Source of the DNA: Dimargaris cristalligena
Taxonomy: Eukaryota > Kickxellomycota > Dimargaritomycetes > Dimargaritales > Dimargaritaceae
Assembly: GCA_027576995.1 (NCBI GenBank)
Contig: JANBQC010000653.1
Location: 1-15,024 of the forward strand
Length of the DNA stretch: 15,024 bases
Direction of reading: 5' to 3'
How positions within the stretch are numbered: position 1 is the first letter of the stretch; the number at the start of each line of letters is the position of its first letter. The notes under the pieces were generated by a model that had not been told where the DNA came from, did no database searches, and saw nothing but the letters and a program-made list of their open reading frames with translations. The position numbers and the translations under genes are program-made. This document shows positions 1 through 10,411 of the stretch, in pieces.

Positions 1-309
1 CGGTGTCGCCTGCAGGGCGTGTCTCGTGCTTGTATCGGGGCACGCTTGTGTATAAGGCGTCGTGGTCGAATAAAAACGCCGTGTCTTGCGATTGATGGCG
101 ATGGCCTGGCGGATCTCGCCCCCATGTCGTGTGAGTCGGTTGGCTCCTGCTAGTCGTACTCGTGATAATACACGTACAGGAGGGGGTCGTCAGTTCCGTC
201 TGACTACTAGCCCTGTTATCAGTCGCTATTTTGGCACGTACATTTCAGCGCTACTCAGTTCTAGATCGTTTTTATCCGACTCTATTGAGCGAAGGGACCA
301 TCCCAACAT
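1..309 (-). CDS. possible 5' part of a two-exon gene running off the left edge, unknown product
   Basis: Tentative model. Exon 1 is 309-242: an ATG preceded in frame by a TAG, 22 codons beginning MLGWSLRSIE, ending in phase 2 at a GTACGT donor. The intron is 241-150 (92 bases), with a CTGAC branch-like site near 193-189, a short C/T tract and a CTAG acceptor. Exon 2 runs from 149 to the window edge in the matching phase and encodes 49 codons containing FLFDHDALYTSVPRYKHE, with mostly C- or G-ending codons in its distal part. A TATATAGG box lies at 346-353, about 40 bases upstream of the ATG. I do not recognise the product. All three minus-strand frames of exon 2 are open. One of the others contains an Arg-rich stretch ending RRFYSTTT that resembles a mitochondrial presequence, but it has no ATG and does not match the donor phase. 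The missing 3' part would decide the frame. Confidence 0.35.
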
Positions 310-778
310 TGCCTAATTTATCCTGTCATTTTATATTTGTATTAACCTATATATCCCCGGCTTATAACACAGTGCCTTTGGGAACCCGAGAATTTGCGAT
401 AGAACATATACCCTCGATGAATAGTAGAATGCTCCAATCGATTGGCCGCAGCCTAGCCAACTTCTAGTCAACTTTTTATATTTTCTCTCGGGTCTTAATT
501 ATCACTAATACTACCTTGTAATCTATTAAATGGACGTAGCCATGTCATTTTGAAAATCTACTTATAAAGGTGATGGATGTATTGCTTATTGCAATCGAAA
601 TGTAATTTATGTTAATACTTGAACTATCAATATAGTTATTTTAAGGTAATAGGTCGTAATTCATTTCGCCAAGCAGCATAAAAAATAAAATAGCACAATT
701 ACATCGAACTCTTTACAAGATCATTAAAGACCAAGTAGCTGCCAGTAGGGACGTAGGGATTTTACTATGATATCACTT
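310..778. other. intergenic spacer, AT-rich
   Basis: AT-rich DNA between the putative left-edge gene and the 3' end of the NmrA-like gene, both on the minus strand. It holds TATA-like boxes at 346-353 and 473-480 (minus strand) that could serve the left-edge gene. I see no exact AATAAA on the minus strand for the NmrA-like transcript; its 3' processing signal must be a variant. No RNA gene or repeat is visible. Confidence 0.5.
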
Positions 779-1894
779 TTACGCTAGCTTCCAGTTATGA
801 TGATACAGGAAATCCTCGAATGAGTTAAACACACCGAAAATATCCAGGGACCTTTCCAGGCCACGCCCACCGAAATAGCCGAACTCAACAATGTACTGGT
901 ACATTTTATAAATTTCCGGGATGCCGTAGATGGAATGTTTGGCGGCTTCTTCGGGCGTCAGTACGTTGATGTGGATTTTCTTTCCGCCCACCTTGGCCAG
1001 GGTATCGATCATTTGGCCCAAAGTGCTGTAGCCGCAAGCTAAATCGTATGACTGACCCATGGTCTCCTGGGGATTGCGGAAACAGTGCACTACGCAATGG
1101 CCGCCATCTACAACAGCATCGATGGGGGGTACCTGGGTATCGGGGGACACCGGCAAGTTGACCTCATAATCGCCGTCACTCCGCTTACGAAACTGATCCG
1201 GGTTATTGGACCAGTTGGACATGTAATAACCAAAATTGACGACCGTGGTGGGAATCTCCAGCGATTTGACGTAGTACTCGATTTGGGCCTTGTTGTTGAA
1301 ATGATGCAAGTCGTGGTATTTGCCCCCCGAGATTTTATTGGCATCGGGGAGGGATGATAACACCAAGTGCTGAATCCCCGCCTGCTTGGCCGCGTCGGCG
1401 ATATTTTTGCCCTGCTGGATTTCAACAGCCGGGTTCTCCATGATTTCCTGTTGCCAGAAATTGGTCGTAGCGAATAGACCATAGGCACCCTGGAAGGCTT
1501 GGGCCAGTTCGTCCCGGTTGTTGAGGTTGCACTTGACCATTTCGACTCCTCGGCGAGCGAGCTTTAGAGAATGCTCAGATTGGGGATTACGGGTGAGGCC
1601 GCGAATGTTAAACTGCATGGTATCGATGAGAGCATCCACCACCGATCCGCCTTGGCGAATGTATACATAAGACCAGTCGCGCAGGGGGGAGATAATTTGA
1701 TATGTGAACCAAGTTAATATTTATATTTACTAGAGGTTTACTCAACTTGGGACTTCTGCCTGGATATTGGATTCATTGGCCATTTTTTTAACAATGGGGA
1801 CATGGTGGAAATAATAATTCATTTTAAACTGGCACTTACCTTGGGCACCCGTGGCTCCCACAACGGCTATAAGTGGCTTATCGTGGAGGCTCAT
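779..1894 (-). CDS. NmrA-like family NAD(P)-binding protein (HSCARG/NMRAL1-like), two exons
   Basis: Exon 1 is 1894-1840 and exon 2 is 1650-779, joined in phase 1 across a 189-base intron (1839-1651; donor GTAAGT, acceptor CCAAG). The product is 308 residues, the usual length for this family. The N-terminus carries the Rossmann dinucleotide-binding motif GATGAQGGS at residues 13-21 (G13, G16, G19). It is followed by TRNP at 38-41, the position where family members contact the NADP(H) phosphate. Other family-like blocks are GAYGLFATTNFW, IQQGKNIADAAKQAG, LVLSSL, and a C-terminal region with LTPEEAAK and a FLYHHNW-like tail. Known NmrA-type proteins are atypical short-chain dehydrogenase relatives that bind NAD(P) but lack the Tyr-x-x-x-Lys catalytic pair; they act as redox-sensing regulators rather than enzymes. 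The ATG at 1894 was chosen because it supplies the complete nucleotide-binding motif; the second exon alone would lack it. The role in this organism is inferred. Confidence 0.93.
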
Positions 1895-1970
1895 GTTGAT
1901 AGAGGAGATCGAGGGGGTTGTTAAAGGACTGTGAGAAATTACTAGCCTCTATTCAAATGTCGAATATAAT

Positions 1971-1980
1971 AATATATAAT
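1971..1980 (-). promoter_or_regulatory. TATA-like element upstream of the NmrA-like gene
   Basis: On the minus strand an ATTATATATT stretch lies 77-86 bases upstream of the NmrA-like ATG. Between it and the ATG is a pyrimidine-rich leader (CCCCCTCGATCTCCTCTATC), typical of fungal transcription start regions. Assignment rests on position and composition only, and the surrounding DNA is AT-rich. Confidence 0.35.
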
Positions 1981-2493
1981 ATCAAAAATCAAAATAGCAG
2001 CATTACAGAGTCATAAGGGACTTAACCAGTGCCATTGTAATGATTTATTAAGAAGAGGGATAAGGGCCCCTACAATATTTCCCAGAGGTGGATGTTAATC
2101 TGGCCAGCTCACTCAATGTCATAAATTGTATCTGGTTGGATAAAAGGGACTATAAGGCGGTGCTGGTTTCACATCCAAGGTTGGTCAACGGGATTAGCAC
2201 TACAAAAAGAATCTAAAACGTTTCAGTTAACATTTGTGTATCATATCTATAATGTTCCAATCACAGTGAAACATCCGACTACTGGGGATTCAACTTCATG
2301 AAAAGGCCTTAAAAATCCCATTGGAATGATGCAACTTTTGAGAAATAAAAGAGCAGGTTAAACCATGTCATTCCTATATACATACTTCAATACACCCTTC
2401 ATATTTCCATTGCTAAGTGCTACAATTATTCTACTTTATAATACCGGAAGAGTATGCCTGTTTAAAAGCTGTGTAAATCAGTGTATTTATACA
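1981..2493. other. intergenic spacer upstream of the NmrA-like gene
   Basis: AT-rich sequence between the NmrA-like promoter region and the 3' end of the GPI-type gene. No open frame, repeat or RNA gene of note was seen on either strand. It presumably holds upstream regulatory DNA of the NmrA-like gene. Confidence 0.5.
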
Positions 2494-2510
2494 TTTATTG
2501 TTTATTTATT
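2494..2510 (-). terminator. cluster of AATAAA poly(A) signals for the GPI-type gene
   Basis: On the minus strand three AATAAA hexamers lie at 2510-2505, 2506-2501 and 2499-2494, about 130-150 bases downstream of the stop of the GPI-type gene. Distance and orientation fit 3'-end formation of that transcript. Confidence 0.5.
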
Positions 2511-2642
2511 GAGTGAAAGACTGATGTAGAGCGTTAAAGCTCTCAACGAATAAAGATATACTGAATTGTATGCCTAATGAAAAGGATGGAAACTGTGATA
2601 TTAATGGGTAATTAAGTTACTCGAGAACCAACTACCTCAGCA

Positions 2643-3707
2643 CTACTGCAGTGTGTTAGCCAAACTGTAAACAACCGCCAGGGTGAGAACAAAAGCCAAT
2701 ACGGGTTTATGGTCGTCTGGAGCTCCGCTAATCTTCGGCCCATCTCCGTATTTGCGTGCAGTATGGGTGGGGCTTACAAGCACCGTCCGGGTGGAACTGA
2801 GTTTGGAGCGAATTTTTGCAGCCGATGCTGTATCGGTTTCAACACCGGTCGTCGTAGCATCACTGGTCGCTGTAGTGGTGGAAATCACTTCATGGTCGGC
2901 TGCATCAGCTATAGAGGGAAGGGGAGTAAGCGGTACAATAGAGAGAGATATAACCAACCAAATCAGTAAGGGGCAAATGAGTTAGGGACGGGTCAGAGTG
3001 TGGTTAGATATCAATCAAAATTAGAGGTTCCATTCTATGCCAGAATAACGCGTCGGCCATTATGTAAACAACACTCGCCGACATCAGCCGTATTGGGGCG
3101 GCGGAGGTGTTTAATGACTCATGCAGGCAAAATTACCTTCCGGATTGGTCGGACTCGCGGGCTCGGCCTCGCCAACACCTGGCTCAGGGTGGGCAGGAGG
3201 GGGTGAATCTACAACCGGCTTATTAGCTTGAATCGGCATATCCTTACCATGATCACTATTAGCACTGGTAGGAGAGGCGGGCTGGTCGGGAGTTGGCGAG
3301 GCGGATGGGGCTGCCTTGGAACTATCAGGAGTTGGCTTATCCGACACTGGTGCCGGTTCTGGTTGCGGTCTGGGCTGGTTGGTCGATATTTTGATCAGGG
3401 GTCTACCGCCAGTATTCGAGGTATCGATGGCCATGGCGGGAAGTCGAATCGGTGATTCGGCGTGGGGCTGGCTGGGGGCCATAACCTTTCCTTTAGGGGG
3501 CTCATCGTCATCCACCAACGGCAGGCTAATTTCGGGGAGGGATATAATGTCTGCCTTGGAGTGGGCGTGGTTGAGAGTAGGGCCAAGGCCCAACAGATTA
3601 GTCCCTAACAGGCTGGATGGGTCAGCACGAAGAGGGTTGTCCAAGAGATGGGCACAGGCGCTTTGTAGAGCCAAGGCCCCAACAAGAATTGAATGAACAA
3701 TCAGCAT
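2643..3707 (-). CDS. predicted secreted GPI-anchored Pro/Ser/Thr-rich surface protein, two exons
   Basis: Exon 1 is 3707-3137 (190 codons plus one base) and exon 2 is 2908-2643. The 228-base intron (3136-2909) has a GTAATT donor, a perfect CTAAC branch site at 2986-2982 and a long pyrimidine tract before a CTATAG acceptor. Both ends are in phase 1, and the joined frame is 837 bases, giving 278 residues. The N-terminus (MLIVHSILVGALALQSACA) is a typical signal peptide, with likely cleavage after A19. The middle is rich in Pro, Ser, Ala and Asp (about 100-190), followed by a Ser/Thr-rich stretch (about 200-222). The C-terminus has an SGA site (251-253), a polar spacer and a hydrophobic tail ending in residues 259-278, the arrangement of a GPI-attachment signal. 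No catalytic domain is recognised. The role is probably structural or adhesive at the cell surface, by inference. An alternative acceptor GCAG six bases further on would remove two residues and keep the phase. Confidence 0.75.
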
Positions 3708-3826
3708 AGTGTACGGTAGATTGGTAAACAGAAACGAATACAGAAAATGCTAGGTGATTTGAATGAAATGTTAAGTGTTTGAAACGCTCAAATTACAAGG
3801 ATGTTCTGGTTCGGTAGCCGTGCGGG

Positions 3827-3842
3827 TATATATATATATATA
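3827..3842. repeat. (TA)8 dinucleotide run, possible TATA region of the GPI-type gene
   Basis: Eight perfect TA units, lying 120-135 bases upstream of the ATG of the minus-strand GPI-type gene. It may serve as that gene's TATA element, or it may be a simple microsatellite. The length is likely to vary between isolates. Confidence 0.5.
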
Positions 3843-3843
3843 A

Positions 3844-5709
3844 GCACATGATGCTATAAGCCCCTGTGGAATTAAATGTAAATATTATCGTGAAAATGAA
3901 TCAAGTGAATCGTACATGGAATCATAGTTTATGTTGGTGGAGCCAGAGTTGTATAATACGGCAAATGACTTAGTATGGGGGCAATGGGAACCCATATATC
4001 TCCTTGCTTATACTGGACAGTATAAACATCGCGTCAAAATGGCAAATGTCAACAAAACCACCATTGCCTCACCTCCCCCCTTCTGCTGAACAACCTCCTC
4101 CTGGAAACGGGTATCAATGTTGAGCGAATGAGTAATTCACTCAAGTCAGGGGAGACTTCGTTCTATCCTAGTGACGCTGGTGCGCTTTGATTCAGTAAGG
4201 CCCGTGTGTGCGGAATGGGGCTGCGCGATCTTCTCTGATGCGGCTATGCTTATCAATCGCCCACCACCGGCATGCCCCTTAATCATCGGGCGACCGGGCT
4301 ACGTTGTTTTTCCTATCAACTCGCTACGGGCCAACCACAGAATCAATTGGGCCTACTGGCCGATAAAACTAACGCGTGTATTACGAAGTTTCCGCGGCGC
4401 TACTGCAGTCCAATTCCAGTAATCTATGGCTACAGGCACCTATAATCTATACATGGAATACTGGAGTAAAACTAGCCTCTTTTGACGGAAACTACCTTCG
4501 GATACTCTATAGTTAACAGGGCATTGCGGCTGATCAACTCCGTGTACCGGTGAACTCCAGGGCAATTAACACTAGGATATGACTCTAATCGATGCAAATG
4601 TAATTTGAACACTGATACGTATATGGCTATTTAGGCAGAGAGGGTACGAGGAATAAAGATGGGGCTCGGGAGAACAGAAGTACGGAGGGCGTTAGGGTTT
4701 CCTACCACCGGTGATGTTAGGAATAATTGGAGTGATAATGATAGCGTACTAAATGATACTACGAAGGCAATTTCAAGAAACTGTGGTTATATTCAACTGC
4801 TTTATTAATAGATTGGTAGTTCTGTCGGTATTTATACTACAGCGGTGCTAGCAAGAATTACTACTAGACAGCAATATGGGCCATAATGGCCGGAGGGTGG
4901 ACGCAGATAATTCGAGGGTGATCCGTTATCACGTAATGAATCATTGGAATAGCAGTGCAGCGGAGGTATCGTCTTGAATAAGCTAGGTCAGAGAGTGGGT
5001 AGATGTGGGCTGATATTCGAATAGTGTATATTCGGGGTTTGATATAAATGGTAAAGCGCCCCATGCATAATAGCGACATTAACATCAGGCATAAAAATGT
5101 AAATACGGTTCAAACACCAACCTTCCCGTAATCATATTGCATGACATGTCCTACAATAATAATGGCCATAGGCCTCATTCTTCATGCTAGTATAATACGG
5201 CTGAAATTACCGCCTTAACAATATAGGATCATAGAAATTTGAAGATTTATCTGTTAATGTCATCTAATATTTACTAATGCACTGGTCCGGTGGTATTTAT
5301 CAAATAAATAGTAAGTTAGGAGTAATTTTAACTGAATTTTATGATTATTTATAACTGAAAATAGCGACAGGCTCGATATCCTAGTGGTTCTATTTTTATA
5401 ATTCTGAATCAAAGGGTTTTCAAGTACCATAACCCTACCCCCCCCCTTACCAATCCTGCATTGGGGTAAATCTACCTATTCCTAGATTCTTTACGTAAAT
5501 GACCAGTACAGCCACCTATGATCCCCACTTATTTATTAACTATTTTCGGAATATGGCCAGCTCAACAGCATTAGAAAGCATAGGTGATGCGGCTATGGCC
5601 GCGGATCTATAGTGTAGGCTAAATCAGGCACTTTTACAAGCCTTGTACTTTTTCGGATTGCTTTAAGGCATCACATTTCAAAACTCCCCTGCCTGTCCAT
5701 CACCCAATT
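3844..5709. other. intergenic spacer without a defensible gene
   Basis: Mostly AT-rich. A more GC-rich island at about 4150-4420 contains an 83-codon plus-strand open frame, but its composition is not protein-like and I see no splice sites that extend it. Another short minus-strand frame (4864-5085) looks like chance. A C9 run sits at about 5437-5445. Single telomere-like words (GTTAGGGTTT near 4691, AACCCTA near 5431) are isolated and not arrays. Confidence 0.45.
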
Positions 5710-6672
5710 TCAAAACTGGAGAGTCGTTTGGCGATAAATATACAATAGCCCAGTGAGTCCAATCAACCCATTAATGCAACCATTCAATCTGTTTTGAAAG
5801 GTAAGCACCACTAAGACTGTCTCTTTTCGCCATCTCCGGGGATTTTCGGAATCTCTTAATCCAGTAGAGCTATTAATAGTAAATCGATGTGCAACATGTT
5901 CGCTGAACCTTTTTATCAACTTCGCATTACCATAAAACTTATCCACCACTGGGCTGTAAATGCATACGAAGCTCTGGAGCTTCCCCACTTCGAATGTATG
6001 ACGATATCTATTTATAGTACAAGAACCCCACCACAGGCTCCCCACTAACACCACTGAACCATTAGATCAGCTCAACAGACCTATCCTTTCAAGTCAGACA
6101 TTGGTGGGAAATTTGTTGAGCCGTTCCCACTCCAACCACCACCACTGACGCCCACTTTTGGGGAATCCTGAATGATTAGTCCAAACCAAAACGGAGGGCG
6201 CTCCTCTCCAATACAGAGTAGACCACTTACTATTGGTTTTCTCATTTGCGGATATTTATAATGCCGAATGTAAACGCGAGTAAGGTCAAGTCTGAGAAAA
6301 TAATGACCCTCTGTGAGTTTTTTCTCTACGATATGGGAGCGGTTCGACCCAACTGTATAACAAAAAATCCGTAGAATGATGCTAATACTACTGGTTAAAA
6401 TCAAATCTCCAACATATTTTCCCATCCATTCTTTACTTAAAGTCTTTTACAGCCGCGCTGAATTCTACCCATATGGATAACCCAATGGCTTCTGATGAAG
6501 CTAGATACACTTGCATCAAGGAAGGAGCTGAGGTAAGTTAGGCTAGAAAGAACCGCAAAGGCCTGGTTGCTCATATATTAGCTATTGGGGGTCTACTTAG
6601 CCAACGTATATGGTGCAAAGTTCAGACGGCGGCCTATACTGGAACAGCCTACTTAATTATCTAGGCGGTTAA
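5710..6672. other. region with competing exon-like segments on both strands, gene status unresolved
   Basis: Minus strand: two consecutive 114-codon open frames (6425-6081 and 6054-5710) in different frames. The first contains a strong GTAAGT donor at about 6231 after MRKPI. Phase-compatible acceptors exist in the second, just before a stretch containing FYGNAKLIKRFSEHVAHRF. Plus strand: an exon-like segment 6453-6532 has a TTTTACAG acceptor and a GAG/GTAAGTT donor. Its ATG at 6473 opens MDNPMASDEARYTC. It joins in phase to 6601-6672 (contains SSDGGLYWNSLLNYLGG, then TAA) over a 68-base intron. These models overlap in part and none has recognisable homology. Frames this long are expected about once by chance in several kilobases of AT-rich DNA, so I do not call a gene. 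Confidence 0.2.
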
Positions 6673-9546
6673 CGTATTTAAACTACAATAGCTCTAGCTT
6701 ATAAGCCAATGAATGTACGTGGCGTAGTACCAGTAAGTAAAACTAAAAATATCTAGCTATGGCTACTGGCAATATATCATTCCTACACCATTGTTATATT
6801 TTCACGCGTGAAGCTTACCAGCTAACGTTGGCCTTCCTGGGGACCTATTGAGCATAGGCACACGCCTAGTAAGAGTCCCATTCCGGCTATTTGCTAGTTT
6901 CTATAGAAGATAATAGCATCTAGGTCTATCCACCTATATTGGGATGCTCTACTTCGCTCCTTAAGGTTATATCTATGTAGGATGTGCCCCACCCCTCAAG
7001 CCAACCGCGCTTCATTGGACTACTAAACGTGTTACGCAATCAGCTGACCTGGCGCTGACTGTTGCCGCCTTAACTTGCTTTTGCCTTTTCACAGTTCTGT
7101 TTAGAATCGAGGTATTTTTACCCCTCAGCCCACAGCTAACTAGGCAGTACCATATATGAAAACTAGAGCGGAAATCCATATTTTAGAGTGAACCATTAAG
7201 GAAGACTCGATTGATTGTGGGTGATGGCCAACTATGGCACAAATCACATACCCTTCTCACACTATTAAGTGATTAATATGGACGAGGCCTTCTCAAGCAA
7301 GACAATGCTACTGAGTTTACCCACAATTGATAAATTCAGTCTATTTTTGAAGCTGCTGCTAATTGGGAACTGTTCAAGTGCCACATATGGGTATAGTCTT
7401 GGTTTTGCTAACCTATTTGGCATTGTTTTTTGAACTCGGTTAATTCAAGAATCTGGCCAACTGCCTCAGCTATCATTGTCGAAGTGGAGGGACTGGAACG
7501 AATATATCGCCTTCTTTCGAAATACGAACTTGGCGACCTATTCCGTATTCGGTCAATTTACTTCTATCGGGCATGGTTGGTGTAGACCGCCTAGGCTCGT
7601 CTATGCATAGCATACAGGGTAAGATGGTCTAGCGGTGTCCCAAAGTAGCCGTCACTAACAATGCGCCTCTGGCTGTAGCGGTAGTGAATTGGCCCCCTGG
7701 TGATTCAATGTATACGCTAGTCACTCTACCACTAATATGTAGAGGGAAGGAGACTAAAGGATGAAGCATCCAAGTGAATCATGGATGTGTCGCTGATCGA
7801 CCTAATTCGACTACAGATTAACTGTAACGGTTGGACTACAATGGCTATAAATTATACAATCGACGTGACACCTATTAAGATGATAGCCTACATATCCGGC
7901 GTAGCGCCAATGCCAGGCGAGATATCCCCTTTTCATTTTGGTGCCCCGTCATGTTGGCACGGTTCTTTGTCCGCAGGTCAACATGGCTACTGTGCTAAAC
8001 GCTAGCCTGCCAAAACGTAGTTACAATATAACCTTTTACTGTTCTTCCACCTGTACATGGGTGGATTAGAAAGACTGCTTTAGATGAAGACGTACACTCA
8101 AGAAACCCACCCCCCACCTATCACACTGCGTACGGAGATCTGTATCCGACACAGGGGGTAGATATGTGCCGCCGCCCCCCCTTCCAAACAGTTGACTGTG
8201 AGCACAGCCTGGCTATTCACCACCCTCTCACGCTATGATGCCAACTCGAACACACTATCGGAATAATAAGCCAAAACTATGTAAATCCACATTCATGATA
8301 TACCAGGCCTTATACAGATTACCACACTTCGCAATTGATATTGCCCCGACCCACTCCCCGCAAACTTGCCCTTGGTGTACGATGAACCACAGGAGCCTGT
8401 GCAAACAGGGGCGCGTGGTTGACGAAGGAGCAGGGGAAAGCGGCAGTTCGATTTTGATCGAAACCCCGACCAGTGGTAACAAAAAATGAGGTAATATTAA
8501 AGGCTGGAAGGGTGGTATGGTTTCTTTTGTTAGGGACCAGCCACCCTGGTGTATCGTTCGATTCTTGCAGATGTACTAGGGCATGCCAAAATAGAGTAAC
8601 AGGGGGTCTCGTCACCGGTGCACTTTTGCTCTAACCCGTACCACCATTGTATCCACTCTGCTCCTCCTCCCGGCCGGCGGGCAAAGCCGTCTAGACTCCA
8701 GTGTTCTCGCCCGAAACGCACACCAAATTCAATTATGTTGGCCATCACTCATAGCACAATATGGTTGGTGGCAATTTGACACCAAGAGTATAATTCGTAG
8801 TTGAAAACGAAGCGAATAGCAATCCTCACCAAACAGCTACTTAACCAGTGACCGTTGCCGAGCCTTGGAGATACGGATAAATGGTAGCGAAGAAGTGGGC
8901 TGTAGGGAGAGGGGGAGGAAGATGCACTGCCAACCCCTACCGCAACTAAACGGGAATATAGCCAATCACGGAGAATGAAGGCGAAGGAACGGAGAGTTGT
9001 TTTGCCATGTAGCATCCCTCTCCGTATCTTCCCAGCCTATTACGGACTTCAGACCTTCTCCCCCCCTGGTCAATGGATTGTCCGCACGGTCCATCCTAAA
9101 TATCCCTATTTGGCGAATAAATTAGGCACTATTAAATGGCTGAGGGGTCGGTGGTAGATTGGAGACTATGTTACTTGGCTACTATATAATCTTTGGGAAT
9201 CAAGGCAAAGGCTTCAGGGCCATTCGGGTGTGGGTTCTATGGGCCTCTCATTATTTCCCCCACCGTCCCACTCACCCATCCATGTTGCTCATTGTTTGCC
9301 AATCCCCCTCCCCATCCATAGTTTGCTTTTGAGCTAGCATAACGTGTGTAGAGGAGGACTTTATCCTATTTATGGAGTGAACCACCGTCATCTGCTCAGT
9401 GAACAGACCGCCGCATCTCGTACTCCAACGCTCCGTACCCGCCCCGTGGGGCTTCCCGTAATGTAGCCACGTTTATATTGTTCTACAAAGCCGGTTGTAG
9501 CAAACGGGTGCCCATTGGTATAATCTGTCGCGGAAGTATCGTACCA
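6673..9546. other. intergenic spacer without a defensible gene
   Basis: No convincing coding region, tRNA or repeat. Several open frames of 60-98 codons (for example 8235-8489 plus, 8319-8615 minus, 8749-9015 minus) overlap one another on opposite strands, have unremarkable composition and lack supporting splice signals. A tRNA A-box-like word near 7626-7636 has no matching B box downstream. Composition becomes less AT-rich and locally C-rich after about 8100. Confidence 0.4.
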
Positions 9547-9801
9547 ATGGAAACCATTAACAGTGCTCACTACTCTACCGGCGGGAGCCTGCTTTTTTAT
9601 GACGACATCGATTATCGGGGAAAGGATGATACAAATCTACCCCCGCGTAATCCGTTCTTTTTCACCCCCATCTCCAACCGGGCCGAATTACCTAGACACT
9701 ATGAACAAGAGGCCCAATTGTCAGGTATTGGCTATTTCCAGCGCCCACTCATCCCTCTTTCCGAATCCTTTGAGTCGATGGCTACTAAACCAACACAATG
9801 A
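9547..9801 (+). other. short open frame of 84 codons, doubtful
   Basis: The ATG at 9547 sits in a good context (ACCAATGG) and opens a frame to the TGA at 9799-9801. The peptide has a balanced, protein-like composition, with segments such as SLLFYDDIDYRGKDD and a Pro/Phe-rich centre. It is not recognised, has no signal peptide or membrane segment, and shows no codon bias like that of the CRH gene. It could be a small or orphan gene, a relic or chance. Another plus-strand frame overlaps it. Confidence 0.15.
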
Positions 9802-10354
9802 AGGTCCAACGGCCAATTGTGATTTCTTGAATGGCCCGTGATCATGGCGCTAAGTAAAGATGAATCACTGTTATCAACAGCGGTAGCCACTTCCGTCGTT
9901 ATAGTGTGTTCTAGTTAATTTCGGCGAGAAAATTATTGAAAAGGAAGTGGTGAGGGGATTTGGGCGTGGTTTGGGAGGTTTCTTTAACCGTTGTTCTTGA
10001 TTGACAGCCACTGTTCCGCCCTAGTGCACAAAGCAACTGTTTGTCCAGAATCACTGATAACTAGCGCTCGGTTTGAGTGAGGCGTGAAGTAACCGCCGCC
10101 ATGAATAACCGAACGTGATATGGGGACGGTCATCTCTCTCTCTCTTCCACCCATATCTTGGAGGAAGGATTGTCGTCCGAAATCATCCCCATGTATGGTG
10201 GTCTCCCATTCGGCTTCCTCCTCTCATCGCTTCAAGTGGTCCTTCCAGATTGGGCCAGGCTGGCTTCTATTCGCCCATTTCACTCTTCTTTACCTTATTA
10301 ACCCTTCATGTTTGGAGACACGGTTACTGGGCGCACATCAGTAAAGATTGGACT
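9802..10354. other. upstream spacer of the CRH gene
   Basis: No coding region is supported. A (TC)n run lies at about 10133-10145, followed by pyrimidine-rich DNA; two overlapping plus-strand frames here (10115-10468) are pyrimidine-rich and look like artefacts of composition. This is probably distal promoter DNA of the CRH gene. Confidence 0.4.
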
Positions 10355-10375
10355 GGGGGGGGAGAGGGTGAGGGG
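10355..10375 (+). other. G-quadruplex-type motif upstream of the CRH gene
   Basis: The stretch has an eight-G run followed by AGA, GGG, TGA and GGGG. Four runs of at least three G with loops of two to three bases can be drawn, meeting the usual G3+N1-7 pattern. It lies about 37 bases upstream of a TATA-like box and 445 bases upstream of the CRH start codon. A regulatory role is inference. Confidence 0.5.
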
Positions 10376-10411
10376 ACATTCAACCGATATAATCAAATGT
10401 TGAATCCGCCA

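Noticed and set aside
86..467. Plus-strand open frames of 76 and 78 codons at the left edge
   Set aside because: Arg/Ser-rich composition reflects the antisense of the likely minus-strand exon, there are stops just upstream and no splice support.
906..1488. Other frames within the NmrA-like gene
   Set aside because: Shadows of the well-supported coding frame on the minus strand.
3228..3696. Plus-strand frames of 75 and 126 codons opposite the GPI-type gene
   Set aside because: Antisense of the Pro/Ser-rich exon; rich in Trp, Gly and Arg as expected for the complement of Pro/Ser codons, with no domain.
4686..4700. Telomere-like word GTTAGGGTTT
   Set aside because: A single copy with no array; the AACCCTA near 5431 is likewise isolated.
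6340..6352. tRNA B-box-like GGTTCGACCC
   Set aside because: No A box or acceptor-stem pairing at the right distance on the plus strand.
7620..7640. tRNA A-box-like TGGTCTAGCGG
   Set aside because: No B box within 100 bases and no cloverleaf could be drawn.
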